Notes: generated by a model not told the origin, from the letters alone. A stretch of DNA of 64,000 nt from Marasmius tenuissimus (GCA_029532415.1 JAQOTA010000023.1:744001-808000); one strand, 5' to 3'; positions 1-11,342 are shown, numbered from the stretch's first letter. Made by a program: numbers and translations.

Positions 1-1202
1 TTTGAAAGGTATTCATATAGCAATCTGGAACGAAACTTTGAACACCTATATGTGGACCCGCAACCTGGCTCCTAAAATGCACAAAGAGAACATAAAGGAA
101 CAGCTCGGAATGTACTCTTCAACAAACAATTTCAGAGCACGTTGAACTCGATGCCGAAGGAGAGTGGACACCTTACACACATATATATTAAGCACCGTTC
201 GCAATACCTAGACTCAAATTCAAGCCTCTAAGCACTGCGCAACCCTCCCTATTGCAGGCCCCTCTCTCACGAAAATGTGCCACAGGGAGATTCGAATATT
301 CATGTCATGCTTACATCCGGACAAGCCGAAGCACACAGACTTGAAACTGTGCGACGATGCCCAACAGAGAGCAAGAGACCGAGTGCCCGTTCCCCGCTGC
401 CCTGTCCGTAACCGGAGTCGACGTCCAAGCCCGATATATCTCCTTGGTTGGTGCTCTCAATGCGGTGAGTGATGTTTCGAGTTGTGCATTTGTAAAAATA
501 GAGCTCACTGCTATTATCAAACTTGTTCCCCAGTCGCCAACCAAAGTCGTGTAGAGGGAGAATCGAGATGTCATCTTGGGGAGGACCTCTTGCAACTCTA
601 ATCTAGTATATGTGATTAAGAGATGATCTTTCGCAATCATAGCCTGGAACTGGGTCAGTAGGCTAAACGCCGCCTCCAAGCTGAAGCGCTAAAATTCGTA
701 ACCGCCGAGGTCGACCAGGGCTTCCGAGAAGGTCTGAACGTGCAATCGGCATTTGAGCGTGAGGCTGAGAGCCACCTGATTTCTCTTTCCAAATTCTTTC
801 AAGATGGGTCGACAGTGTGTTGAGTTCTCGGAGGGCAGAGTATGTTTACTGGGATGTGTGCAACGAAACGATGAGAGACGGCCTTGGATACGTGGGAAAT
901 TTGACACCCAAAATTAGGTCCAGATCGAGGGCGCTTGTGGGCGCACACAACGGTGTGGCGTTGCAGCACAGTTTGTGCGTACAGATGAATACTCTTTCCT
1001 GACGTTCTCAACGCAACACTTCCATCATCAACCAAAGTCTTCAGTAGTACCGACTGTGAGAAAAGCACAGAGAAATTTGTTTATTCGAGTCAAAACGAGT
1101 CAGGGAGTGTCGTAATATAAATTTGGTCATCATAACTCCACGGACAGATCGATCGCCTATAACAATTTTTTTCACCTTCCCACCACTCAAACGCCTTCCA
1201 AA
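1..1202. other. No confident gene; upstream region of LEU4
   Basis: I cannot recognise a gene here. On the plus strand, 357-468 reads as an open stretch ending at a good GTGAGT donor, and 663-816 follows a CAGTAG acceptor and reads as a helical, Glu-rich peptide ending in TGA. The middle part that would join them contains stops in every phase I tried, so this may be a small or decayed gene ending about 390 bp before the LEU4 start. The minus strand has a 122-codon open frame at 311-679 with no recognisable motif, most likely a shadow. Confidence 0.25.
1087..1102. promoter_or_regulatory. Paired Gcn4/Cpc1-type sites upstream of LEU4
   Basis: GAGTCA (reverse of the TGACTC core) occurs at 1087-1092 and again at 1097-1102, exactly 10 bp apart and about 100 bp upstream of the LEU4 start codon. 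TGACTC is the core recognised by the fungal general amino-acid control bZIP activator (Gcn4/Cpc1), a known regulator of leucine biosynthetic genes in yeast. Occupancy here is inferred from sequence and position only. Confidence 0.45.
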
Positions 1203-3810
1203 ATGCCCATGCTGTGAGTATGTTCCTTATGGTCTGTCACTCGAACCTCATTCTTTGCATTCAGCCCTACTCCCTCCCAAAAGTACCGACCGTACACGCC
1301 TTTGAACTTGAAGGATCGTCAATGGCCCTCGAAAACATTCTCTAAAGCACCCATATGGCTTTCTACCGATCTCAGAGATGGAAATCAATCCCTTGCCAAT
1401 CCTATGACCATTGAACAAAAAACGACCTTCTTCCAAATGCTCGTTAAAGCCGGAGTCAAGGAAATCGAGGTTTCATATCCGGCTGCTAGCGATACCGATT
1501 TTGATTTTGTCAGAGGGTTGATAGAGAAGAAGCAGATACCAGACAATGTTTGGATTCAGGTTCGTCTTCGCAAGGAACTCTGGGCCAGAGTCTGTAGTAT
1601 TGAACTCTTATGGAGCTAGGTCTTGACTCCTGCACGCGAGGACCTCATCAAAAGAACCATAGACGCTGTCGCCGGCACGAAACAAGCCATCCTGCACATG
1701 TACAATGCTACTAGCCCCACCTTCCGAAACGTGGTATTCCGCAACTCGAAGGAACAGACGATCGACCTTGCTATCAAGCATACCAAAATTGTTCGTCAAT
1801 TGACGGAGGAATGTACAGCGAAGTACGGTACAAAGTTCAAGTACGAGTACAGCCCCGAGACGTTCACTCAGACTGAGCCGGAATTTGCTATCGAGGTGTG
1901 CGAGGCTGTTAAGGCGGCTTGGGGCAAGGCAGGGACTGGGGAGGAACGCATCATCTTCAACTTGCCTGCCACTGTGGAAATTGCTCCTCCGAATCACTAC
2001 GCTGACCAGGTGAGTCCGCTCGGTCATATATCGTGTCGCCTACGTCCTCATTCTCGATACATAGATTGAAAACTTCTGCAACCAGATCTCGGAACGAGAA
2101 AAGGTCATTGTCAGTTTACATCCTCACAACGACCGAGGTATGTCGCAGTCATCCCGACGTCCCGTACATCCCTAACACCCATACTATCCAGGTACTGGAA
2201 TAGCTGCCGCAGAACTTGGTGTGTTGGCTGGTGGTGACCGGATAGAAGGTTGCTTTTTCGGCAACGGAGAACGTACCGGCAACGTCGACCTAGTAAATCT
2301 CGCTCTCAACCTGTACACACAAGGAATCCCCCCCAATCTCGACTTCAGCGACCTTCCCTCCATCATTGACGTTGTTACTCAATGTAATGACCTCCCCGTT
2401 CACCCCAGACACCCATACGCAGGCGAGCTAGTCTCCACAGCCTTCTCCGGTTCACATCAGGACGCCATCAAGAAGGGCTTCGAGGCTCAGAAGGCCCGAC
2501 ATGCCGACGCCGCAGCGAAGGGCGAAAATCAATACTGGGATATGCCGTACCTACCTGTTGACCCTGCAGACCTTGGTCTCACCTATGAAGCCGTCATCCG
2601 GGTCAACTCGCAATCGGGTAAAGGTGGTATTGCATACCTCATCAAACAACATCTGGGTCTGGACCTTCCACGAAAGGTTCAGGTCGCTTTCTATCAGGTC
2701 GTCCAGACGATATCAGATCGCGAGGCCAGGGAGATGGCCGTGGACGATATTACGACTGCTTTCAAGAGCACCTATCATATCGGAGGTGGAGTATACAAGG
2801 GTAGATTGTCCTTGAGAAATTTCAAGATTTCCGCAGAACCCATTGACGACAAAGATAACTCCGGAGATGAGGCTGAACAACGCCGTCGCTTCGATGGCAC
2901 CATTGTCGTCGATGGAACTCTCAGGGTTATTCGGGGAGACGGAAACGGTCCTCTTTCAGCTCTTTTGGATGCTTTGAAGGCCAACCTCGACATCGACTTC
3001 GCTCTTAGGGAGTACTCAGAACACACCGTCGAAAGCAGCGAGCATTCCCGCGCTGCGTCCTACGTTGAGCTTGTCCCCGCGGGAGACAGGAAGTCCACTC
3101 AGTCATGGTGGGGTGTCGGTCTGGACTCGGATATTGCTGGTTCTGGTCTGCGTGCTGTCCTGAGCGCGGTTAATAACGCGATCGGCGACAGGCCGCTGCC
3201 GGAGCTCAAGCTGACTGTCGGGTTCAACTCGAAATCAGGTCAAGAAGACGTCGCGAGCGTTATCGTCAACTCTTTGGGATTGGAGCTTCCCCGGAGGTTC
3301 CAGTCGTCATTCTTCGAGGTGGTCCAACGCGCCGCTCGGGATGCCGGTGGGGAAATCTCGATTGCGGGTTTGACAGACCTGTTCCAAGAGACGTATGGAT
3401 ACAACAAGGAGACACCGAGGACATCCAAACTCGCCCTTGACTCCTTCAAACTCGAACATCTGGATGGAAACCGTCGCGTCTTGTCTGGAGATGTACTCTT
3501 CCATGGCAAGAAGAGGGCGATCAAGGGAGAAGGTAACGGTCCTCTCTCGTCGGCTCTTGCCGCTCTGCATACACAGATCAGCGGTACGCTATCCATTCGA
3601 GAGTACGCGGAACATTCGATCGGAGAGGGTACAGAGGTCGGTGCAGCGTCGTTCATCGAGTTGGTGTACGATGTATCCGGACAGAAGAAAAGGAGTGCGT
3701 GGGGCGTCGCTGTAGACACAGATATCACTGCGTCCGGTGTAAAAGCTGTCCTGAGTGCTGCCAGTATCCTGGACGTCAGTGTGAATGGAGTGGGAGTGAA
3801 TGGTGCCTGA
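1203..3810 (+). CDS. LEU4: 2-isopropylmalate synthase with duplicated LeuA allosteric domain
   Basis: The enzyme condenses acetyl-CoA with 2-oxoisovalerate, the first committed step of leucine synthesis, and is normally feedback-inhibited by leucine. The gene model has five exons: 1203-1213, 1265-1559, 1620-2009, 2065-2137 and 2192-3810. The introns are 51-60 nt with GT..AG ends, giving 795 residues. The ATG at 1203 opens an 11-nt first exon that splices in frame to the conserved N-terminus ([18 protein letters not shown]). The TIM-barrel catalytic part shows TDLRDGNQ (38-45), the metal-binding HPHND (251-255) and GNGERTGN (280-287). The family is usually about 600-620 residues in yeast. The excess comes from two tandem LeuA C-terminal domains, roughly residues 392-587 and 598-782, each with NSxSG, LPR, GNGPLS, REY and WGV signatures. 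The gene converges on ARP2, with 238 bp between the stop codons. Confidence 0.93.
2596..3768 (+). other. Intragenic tandem duplication of the LeuA regulatory domain
   Basis: Two consecutive domain copies lie in one exon: 2596-3183 and 3214-3768. Aligned by eye they share NSxSG near the start, LGL(D/E)LPR, VVQ, RG(D/E)GNGPLS, REY(S/A)EH, SxWGV and a (R/K)AVLSA end. They differ widely elsewhere, so the duplication is old. Copy 1 keeps the canonical VNSQSGKGG entry, while copy 2 replaces KGG with QED. No intron separates the copies. Confidence 0.88.
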
Positions 3811-4048
3811 AAAGACTCGAAGCCAACCCACCGTATCTAGTATTGTATTTGTAGGTAGAAAAGTTGGAGTTAGTGAATAATACCATCGTGTAATCCATTC
3901 TTTCATTCCTCTTGGTGCGTGATATGTAACGAGGTTGGGAAGTCGCCAAAACTCGCAAAGGGCGGACGAAGGGGTTAGACCTAGTCTTGTTCGAAATCTC
4001 CGTTCCAGTTATTCTACAGTTATGGATCATGAGTCCTGCTCTCCGTCC

Positions 4049-5612
4049 TCAGTTCTCTCCTCTGCCAAGCTTGTCCAACGCCGCGACACCCTTCTCGTAC
4101 CACTCTTCTCTCGAAACCCAGAATTCCTGTCGGTTTTTCATGATATCTGCCAGGACAGCCCCACCGAGAAACACCATGTGTTTTCGACGAGGGGGATCTT
4201 CAATTTTGATCTTGAATTTCTGGACGCAAGGATCAGTAGGTGGACCGTCATCTTGTAAATGGAATAGATTGCGTACGTTGAGCCTCTCCGGATCCCCGTT
4301 CAGCACTCTCGTGAGATATAGTTGCTTCATCTCTTTCTCGAGGCGACTTGGCAATCCTGGATACATACTCGATCCTCCAGAAAGAACGATGTGCTTGTAG
4401 AGGTCAGCTCGAATGTCCACAGCTGCAGATTGGATCGTTTGAAAGAGCATTTCTTGATGGTGTGGATCGTAAGGCACGGATTACCGCGACGTCGTTCAAA
4501 CACGCACCTGCTACACCAGGCTGCTCTATGTCGACAAGATGAGGTTGAAACATACATTCAGGAGCTTCGAAGCGTTCCGAGCCGACTTTTATCGTCCTTC
4601 CATCAGGGAGCTATCAGAAGGTCAGGCTGGGGGCCATACGGAAAGCCAAATGGCCTTATGTCGCGTACCTGGTAGCTTTCAACCAACACCGTCGTTTCTT
4701 CGGACAGCCTTGTGTCAAGATCCAGATCATAGCTTTGAAATGGATGAGAAGGTCAACAAAGCGAGACCCAATGGTTCGGCATACATCTCTCACCTCACAT
4801 AGCAAAGCTTCTCCTTGATCTCCCGCACTGTTTCGAAATCCGCAGTCCGGTTGAACGCGTAGCCCCTCATGAGGAGGAGTTTGATCAAGTATCTTGTCAC
4901 GTCCCGTCCAGCGATATCCAATCGCCTGGTCAAGTGAGGGAGGGCGAAACCGTCGTAAACGGGAACGATATGTGTAACACCGTCACCGGAATCCACGACA
5001 ACGCCAGTCGTCAATCCTGGACGACACTCTAAGTAGAGAGCATGGTGACAGGAAAAGGTTGCGCACCCTGAGCATACAGGGTCAACACAGCCTGGATGGC
5101 TACGTAGACGCCTCCGAAGCCGTACTCCTCGAACATAACCTCGCACATCTTCTGCCTGTTCACTTTGGGATTCATTGGAGGTTCAGTCAACAGCACCTTC
5201 CGCCCTTGCGGATCGATTCGCAGCTTCTCATCGAAGGTGTAGTTCCACAGGTGCCTCATATCCTCCCAGTTTCGTATGATACCGTGTTCCATGGGCTGGG
5301 TGACCTGTAGATAATTCCGGTTCGCCGCTGCTTCATCTCCAATCATTAGGTCTTTGATTTGTGCGGTGCTCAATCGTTCCTCAGCACGCAGAATGGGTCT
5401 TCCAACAATCGAAGGAAAAACTAGACAACAATGAGACGCGATGTATGATGATCAGGTTATGGAGACTGCATGCACCATGTTCAGGAAAGTTGGACCCTGC
5501 GTAACCGACTTTGACGAACTAGATATTGATTGTGAATTGAACTCACAAGTAGAGGACAGGGGGTACTCACACCAGTACCGTTATCGACGACGAGCGGTAT
5601 ATCTGTATCCAT
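4049..5612 (-). CDS. ARP2: Actin-related protein 2 (Arp2/3 complex subunit)
   Basis: Arp2 pairs with Arp3 to form the pseudo-dimer on which the Arp2/3 complex nucleates branched actin filaments at endocytic patches. There are eight exons (minus strand, 5' to 3'): 5612-5571, 5518-5476, 5420-5067, 5016-4794, 4732-4669, 4610-4508, 4452-4277 and 4219-4049. The total is 391 residues, the usual length. All introns are GT..AG and 52-61 nt; the last (4276-4220, 57 nt) is a multiple of three with no stop and could be mistaken for coding sequence. Actin-fold signatures are visible: VVDNGTG (phosphate loop), [51 protein letters not shown] and the C-terminal [16 protein letters not shown]. These match Arp2 rather than actin or Arp3. 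The gene is divergent from the SDR gene across a 152-bp promoter. Confidence 0.95.
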
Positions 5613-5764
5613 GGTCGTGGAGGTTGAGGAGAATGATGTCGAGTGTGTTTGGCCGCGTTTGGGCTATAGCGACGAGCTCTTCAACTCGAACCTTGATAGT
5701 CCACAGCAGCTTGCTCTTCACCCACAACCCCTCTTAGCAGTCATTCAACGCAGATTTCGTGCCA
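5613..5764. promoter_or_regulatory. Shared 152-bp divergent promoter of ARP2 and the SDR gene
   Basis: The two start codons (5612 minus, 5765 plus) are only 152 bp apart, so both genes must draw on this segment or on sequence inside each other. I see no clear TATA box; the stretch is mixed-composition with a pyrimidine-rich plus strand near 5700-5735. Confidence 0.6.
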
Positions 5765-7577
5765 ATGGCAGATTCTTCGTCAAAGCCCAATGTGCTGATC
5801 TTTGGTCAGTCCTCGAATTTCATCAACCGTCCTGCCAGTTCCTGAATCACGGACATTTCTAAGGCGGACTTAACACTTATTCGCGGGCGATTGCTGGATA
5901 TCTGGTCCCTCTAGATGGAGAGTCATTAGTATCGGTGCGTGGCTAGACGCTCCTCGGATTGAACATCTCTGACTATCCGCATCAATCTTGTTTATAGCAC
6001 CTCAGGATAGTGGACAAGTACTCGGTCAAGCCCGCAACAACGTATGCATCCGCGCACTCTGCTGCTCTTCTTGTGCGGTCTTAGCTCTGGACTTGGATCA
6101 CAGATATCTCGGCGGCGAATTCACCAAGATTCTGGATAAGCCCGAAGTCGATTACAAGCAGGCCAATTTGACTGTTCCTTGTAAATTAAACACCTGCCTC
6201 TCCACTCGACGCACCTCAACGATTTTTTTCATGTATAGCGATTGTTCACTCAATGTTCGACCCTCCAGAAGGTCAACCGCCCTACGACTATGTTTTTGAT
6301 TTGACTGGCGAGATTAGGCCTGATCGCACGGACACGGTAAGTTCCAGTATTTCTGTATCTGTTCTCAACATACCTTGCCCCCATTAGATTCAAGTCAGTA
6401 CAACCTGCAATGTTGCGAAATCGTTGGGGCAAGAGGCTGCTAAGCGGAATGTCAAGTCCTACATCCGCGTTACACTTCCGTTCTATGAAACCCCCAGCAA
6501 AGGCGCTTCGGTGGAGAAGGATCTAAAACCTCATGGAACAATAGGGACTTGGTGGCACGAGACGTTGCGTATCCTTGGCGCGATCGAAGAGTAAGTACCG
6601 CTACTTTCGGTCGCGCCGATACTGAACCTCCATTCATCCATTCGACAGCCTCAATCTGGTCATTCTACGAACTGGATTTGGGTACGGACCATATGTCGAC
6701 TACGGAGACAGTAAGTTGCGGGTTCCATTCTCTTCTGGCACGGACGTTCAAACTCTAACAGTGACCACTTTCATCACGGTTGCGGCGGTATACGGATTCT
6801 TGAAAAGCCCCATGAAGTCGCTGTGCGTTGGTATGATGATACATATCGTGAGACTTTGCTGATTTTGTGTCCAGTTGGTCGCCTGGAAAGCACCCGATGA
6901 ATACTGTTCATTCCGATGATATCGCTGGGGCTGTCTGGGCGAGTGCACAGTGGATAGCTGGGAAGGGCAGGCAGGCTGCAGAAGCATCAGCTGGAGAGGA
7001 GATCTTGTTTCATAATGACAAAAGCAAGTTGAAAGACATTGAGGGTATGGTGCCTCACGACAAAAAGGTCCTTGTTCCTGTATTCAACCTCGTGAGGATT
7101 TTTGTTTGTGTGCAATTTCTCTTCATGTCTCAGCTCTTTACTAGGTTGATGATTCGAACAGCACCCTTCTGAGTATTGGACAGACGGTCACCTCATTCTT
7201 TGGGACAACTTTTGATTTCTTCAACTTGCCCGAACGAACTCTGTTTAAGGTTTGTTTCCGCTAGGTCTTACCTATCCTTCCTGCCTCTCATTTAAACTTA
7301 GTTCATGGATGACAACAAGGCTGTGGAAGAAATCAACGAACACCACGTCGGAGGCTGGACTGAAATGATTCAGAACTCAAATCCGCCAATATCAAACACC
7401 CCTTTGTCGGCTTATATGGACCAATACGCATTGGAAAAACGTGTTGTTGGCTTGGATAACACCAAAGTTAAGGAAATCTTGGCATACCAGTTCCGTCGTC
7501 CTAATTTTGGGCACGACATCATCAAAGAAATTGTTGATAAATGGAAGGATGAAGGCAGTTGGCCTATACTTCAATAG
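5765..7577 (+). CDS. NAD-dependent epimerase/dehydratase-like extended SDR
   Basis: There are eleven exons: 5765-5804, 5864-5934, 5998-6041, 6104-6180, 6239-6336, 6388-6590, 6649-6710, 6762-6822, 6875-7091, 7145-7249 and 7302-7577. Splicing gives 417 residues with every phase consistent and all introns 50-62 nt with GT..AG. The N-terminus (NVLIFGGLNTYSRA, about residues 9-22) fits a Rossmann dinucleotide-binding loop. Further on are an epimerase-type RTGFGYGPY segment and a NTVHSDDIAGAVW segment typical of the substrate side of extended SDRs. The C-terminus (IVDKWKDEGSWP) recurs in fungal NAD(P)-binding proteins of this kind. Family membership is recognised; the substrate is not. No signal peptide or membrane span is evident, so a cytosolic enzyme is likely. 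Confidence 0.87.
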
Positions 7578-8605
7578 ATACAATAACCCTCGCTCACAGA
7601 TTCTTTCATCCCTCATCATTATGATTTGGTTAAGGTGTTTCTTTCTTTGTGCTCTGCCCCTGTTATTCAAGACAGAATATTCTTAGGACTATTACTTGTG
7701 GTTGTGGGCGTGTTTATAATAATCTGGAGGGTAATGTCATTTTCTTGAAGGGTGTGTCAATTGGAGTAAGGGTTGCCTTGCTTGATACAACCAAGAGTGG
7801 GATCAGCAAAACATTCTGCTGAGTGGACAGGTGACCTACACAAGGAGGTGGCAGAGATGGAATTTCTGGCCTGAGGTAGGGGATTGAAACCCAGTGAAAC
7901 CCAGTGCCAAGCTGGTCTGAGCTCAGACAAGAATAGCCACAGCTTGACTGGTGACAAACTCCTGCCACAGTTTGTCAGATTCCTTGTGAACAGATGAGTA
8001 TTGACAACAGTTTCTGATAACATTAGTTATTCTAAAATACAGAGTGTTTGGTAGTTACAACAACAGATGAGAGCTGCTGAAAGCTACTGGTGCCATCTGA
8101 ATACTGAAATACCCACCATCCCCTCTCCTCCAGCCATCCCTGGGTGGTATGCAGCATCCATCATACAAGGGTTGTTGGTGCAGCACCAATGGGGGGTACT
8201 CTGCTCACTGATAGGCATTTAACAAGTCTAGTGTGCTGCCCAATCAGTGATACAGTGACAAAGGTTATGATTTGAGCACATACCTTCAAGTAATAGATCT
8301 CTTGCAGTCGCCCAGCCTCCTAATGGTATGATTGCATATTTATTATAGTTCTGGTCAGTTTATGGTATGGAGATTTAAGTATTACCTCAAGGTAGATGGC
8401 ATTGGGAGTAAGCTAAAGTCACTATGATCAAGGTCTGATTGTCATCTTTGTTTTTTTTTTTTGAGGAGTGTTTTATAGCCTTTGCCTTTATCTTAACTCC
8501 AGCTCAGGCTTGCTGATTTTGGGGGATTTCACCCCACCTTTACTTGGACGAATCGTTACCGTAACCTTATCTAGACTAGAAAATATAATTCCCTCCCTGA
8601 GGAAA
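7578..8605. other. Intergenic stretch without recognisable genes
   Basis: No coding structure can be supported. A short direct repeat (GTGAAACCCA twice near 7883-7905) and a small palindrome TTGGTGCAGCACCAA near 8173-8190 are present. A run of T at about 8449-8462 precedes sequence leading to the TIR element. Part of this may be old transposon sequence, but I cannot assign it. Confidence 0.5.
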
Positions 8606-8859
8606 TAGGCACCTTGTGCAACACGGCCATGGCTGAAATTCCTGTTGCGCAAAACTGCCAAAACCGTGATTCGGCATTGTGCAGTTGCCCCACCAAAAAG
8701 CTCCAAAAAGCCCCACTTTGGCCATACATTTTCGGCCATGGCTGAAAAATCAGAATCTTCCTCAGCTTGTGGGGCTTGTAGAGCGCAACGTCATTTCACA
8801 GCCATGGCTGTTTTGCACAACAGGAATTTCGGCCATGGCCGTGTTGTGCAAGGTGCCTA
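8606..8859. mobile_element. MITE-like TIR element with TA duplication
   Basis: Inverted terminal repeats lie at 8608-8654 and 8811-8857, beginning GGCACCTTG on each strand and matching over about 47 bp with roughly four mismatches. Both ends are flanked by TA (8606-8607 and 8858-8859), the target duplication of the Tc1/mariner superfamily. The ~156-bp centre has no open frame worth calling and holds a third, partial copy of the GGCCATGGCTGAAA arm motif near 8733. The element is therefore non-autonomous. Confidence 0.7.
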
Positions 8860-9309
8860 ATGCTTTATGCACATCTTAGTGTGGGACTTGAGATCTCTTC
8901 CATTTCAGCCTTCTGCCAGCTTTTTGGATTTTGTCTGTCTCTATACCCACTAAAACCCCTGGAATTAGTGTTTATCCAATTTTCTGGTAGGTTCTCTTCA
9001 TTGTTCAGTGTGAATTTCTCGGTCTCTTTCACTGTCTCTGTTACATCCATGCATCTTACCCTGGTCTATCTCACCCAGTCACATCACACTTGGCTAGTCA
9101 CCTCACCTCCAGACCCATTCCAGGTACTTCCAGGCTATTATTCAAGTCCATTCCAGCACTATTCCATCCCCAGCACTCAACCTTCACTTCCACACTTCAG
9201 TCTCTCACACCAAGTCCATCCCCAGAACCTCCACTACTTCCGCCTCTGCTTCCAGGACTCTTTCCATCTTATTCTGACTTATTCTGACTTACTTATCTCT
9301 GACTTCTGA
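8860..9309. other. Pyrimidine-rich gene-free stretch
   Basis: The stretch has strong C/T bias on the plus strand, especially 9090-9290, with repeated CCATTCCAG and CCTCCA type words and a short TTATTCTGAC direct repeat (about 9270-9292). No gene is visible. It ends at the left terminus of the long LTR. Confidence 0.5.
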
Positions 9310-9786
9310 TGTAGCGCCTGCTATTAAAAAGCAGCTTTGGGGCCTTGTTTTTTGTGCGATTTTAGCATAAAACAGATAAGAAATGACTAGGTAATATGAG
9401 TACTAGAGTGAGTCCCGAGTGGCTAGTAAAAGGCTCAGCTCCTAGCATAAGGAGAGAATAGCACCTCAGAGGCATCTCTCCTTATCTCTGAAAACTGTAG
9501 GAGTTGTATAACTGAAGAGAATTTCACTTCAGAGGCACGACTAGGACCTGTAGTCATATCAAGGGAATATCTCCAGAGGCTCGGAGGCATTGTTCTAAGG
9601 ATCAAAACAATATAATCAGACTTGACGAAGACCCATACTAGTAAGAGCTAGACAGAGGAAGTCACCACGGAAGCATGGATGGTTGGAAAGCAAGACTAAG
9701 TCGAGCCTCAGAAGCTTGGTATAAGGTCAAGGCCTCACTTTGGAGGCATGATTGATTCAAGTATACTAAGTATACTACAGGTTACG

Positions 9787-10628
9787 CTAGTCATCCATAT
9801 TGGCTAGAGCTACCTCGTCCCAACCAAAGTAATTATCTACGTCTGAGTCTTCAGGATAATAAGAATCAATGAAGGTTTCATGATCTAGATAATTGGTATA
9901 GAATGGATCACATAAGATAGGATTATAGAAAGAAAAGAATTGAGAGAGCCAACAACCCATGACATGGGAGTACTTGAAGAACGAGAGCTTGGTATAGTCA
10001 AGCTTCGGAGGTGCTGGGCACTCAGCACAACTGACAATGGCGTCGATCCAAGCGTTGACAGCTCCAGGAGTACAAGCAGTTTTGAAGTTGAGGAAACCAA
10101 CTCAAGCAATGCACTAGGTGACCATGTCGATGACAGACCTGGCGTCATGACGAATAAAGTGGTTGAAGGTATCCTCGCAGAGATAGATTTTGTCCTGGAT
10201 CATGTCGTAACAAATCACGTAGCCCCAGTAGATGGATCTGTGGCGACTGAGGAAGAACTGCTGGAAGATGATTCCGAGGATAGCTTCTTGTTCTGCATTG
10301 AGTGGAATGGGTAGGATGATGTGGCGCTCCTTGATCTTATCAGAGTAATCTTCTGGATACCACCAGAGCTTATACAACTCTGGAGAGGAAGTCAAAAGGC
10401 CGCCTCGGAATTTAGAAAATAGAAAGACTTACTATAGAGCAAGTTGCAGAAGTGGTCTTCGATGTTATGCAAGTGTGCCATAGTGTGCTCAAGGGGAAAG
10501 TAAGCAAGGAATTGGGACAACCTAGTATTTGCTTTTACTGACCTCTGGTGGACTTGCTGACAAAGTGGAAATTTTACTTTGGAAACTAGGAAATTAGCGC
10601 TTCGGAGGCGTGGATCCAAACCAGGCAC
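9787..10628 (-). pseudogene. Antisense reading frame inside the LTR, left copy
   Basis: The frame runs opposite to the retrotransposon. It starts at an ATG at 10628, crosses a 53-nt intron with GTAAGT donor and CTCCAG acceptor (10432-10380), and continues as an aromatic- and acidic-rich protein to a stop at 9787-9789. Two in-frame stops (TAG, TGA) about 325-340 codon-bases upstream of the end interrupt it. The product would be about 260 residues, rich in Tyr, Phe, Trp and Asp, and I do not recognise it. The reading is the same in the other LTR copy (29714-30555), but near-identity of the LTRs means this is not independent evidence of selection. Confidence 0.45.
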
Positions 10629-11334
10629 TGGGCGCTAAACAATGATCGAGAAGTGATCAGAGGTGTTGCACCTTCGGCATACCTCCCTCGTACTTGTACA
10701 TCGAGATATTGACTGTACTAAGGGCATAGTTGGTGCTGGTAGCAACAGCCGAGCTCAACCGCACTAGGAGGCAAGGGACTAAGAAAGAACAGAATGGTAT
10801 ACTGAAGAATTGAGTAGGAGTTCTGGCTGAACCATTGAACTATTACCCGGTATCCAAGGTATCAAGATTGGATATAGTGGGGCAACCATATGGATGGCAG
10901 GACATCAGAACTATCCAAGCTACAGAAGGGACATCGACCTGGCTATGGACGGCTGGGTAACTCAACGAGTATAGGCATCTAGTAGCACTTCGGAGGCACA
11001 TACTTTGCTTCAGATGAAGGGAGTATACCCTTCAGAGGCAGGCAGAACAAGATGACCTATGACGATTGAAGAGTCTAGAACCAGAGAATCAATGCTGCAG
11101 AGACAAATAGGCAGAACAGAACCATTGATAGGAGAGACCCGGAAGAAAAGAATGTTAGAGAATGTTCAAGGCTGATGATACTTCAGAAGCAAATTATTGG
11201 TTTTGACTTTGGGGTTCAAAAGCGCAGATTAAACACAAAACTCTCCAAGTATATTCCAAAGTAGGTAGTTCATGCCTCTGAGGCATGGTTTATTTGATAT
11301 TTGTACAATTTGGTAGAATTAGAGCATCCTAGAG

Positions 11335-11342
11335 TATATAAA
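11335..11342 (+). promoter_or_regulatory. LTR core promoter TATA box
   Basis: TATATAAA lies in the sense strand of the left LTR, about 685 bp before the LTR end. It would place the transcription start near 11365-11375, leaving about 2.05 kb of U3. Assigned from sequence only. Confidence 0.4.

Noticed and set aside
311..679. 122-codon minus-strand open frame near the left edge
   Set aside because: No motif, no plausible start context, and it overlaps plus-strand stretches with better splice signals.
4220..4276. 19-codon insert in ARP2
   Set aside because: It has a GTACGC donor and CCAG acceptor and is absent from the conserved protein, so it is a 57-nt intron that happens to stay open.
9290..9309. 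Shared word ATCTCTGAC left of 9310 and right of 31031 as a target duplication
   Set aside because: It is not adjacent to either LTR terminus (6 and 12 bp away), so it cannot be a target-site duplication.
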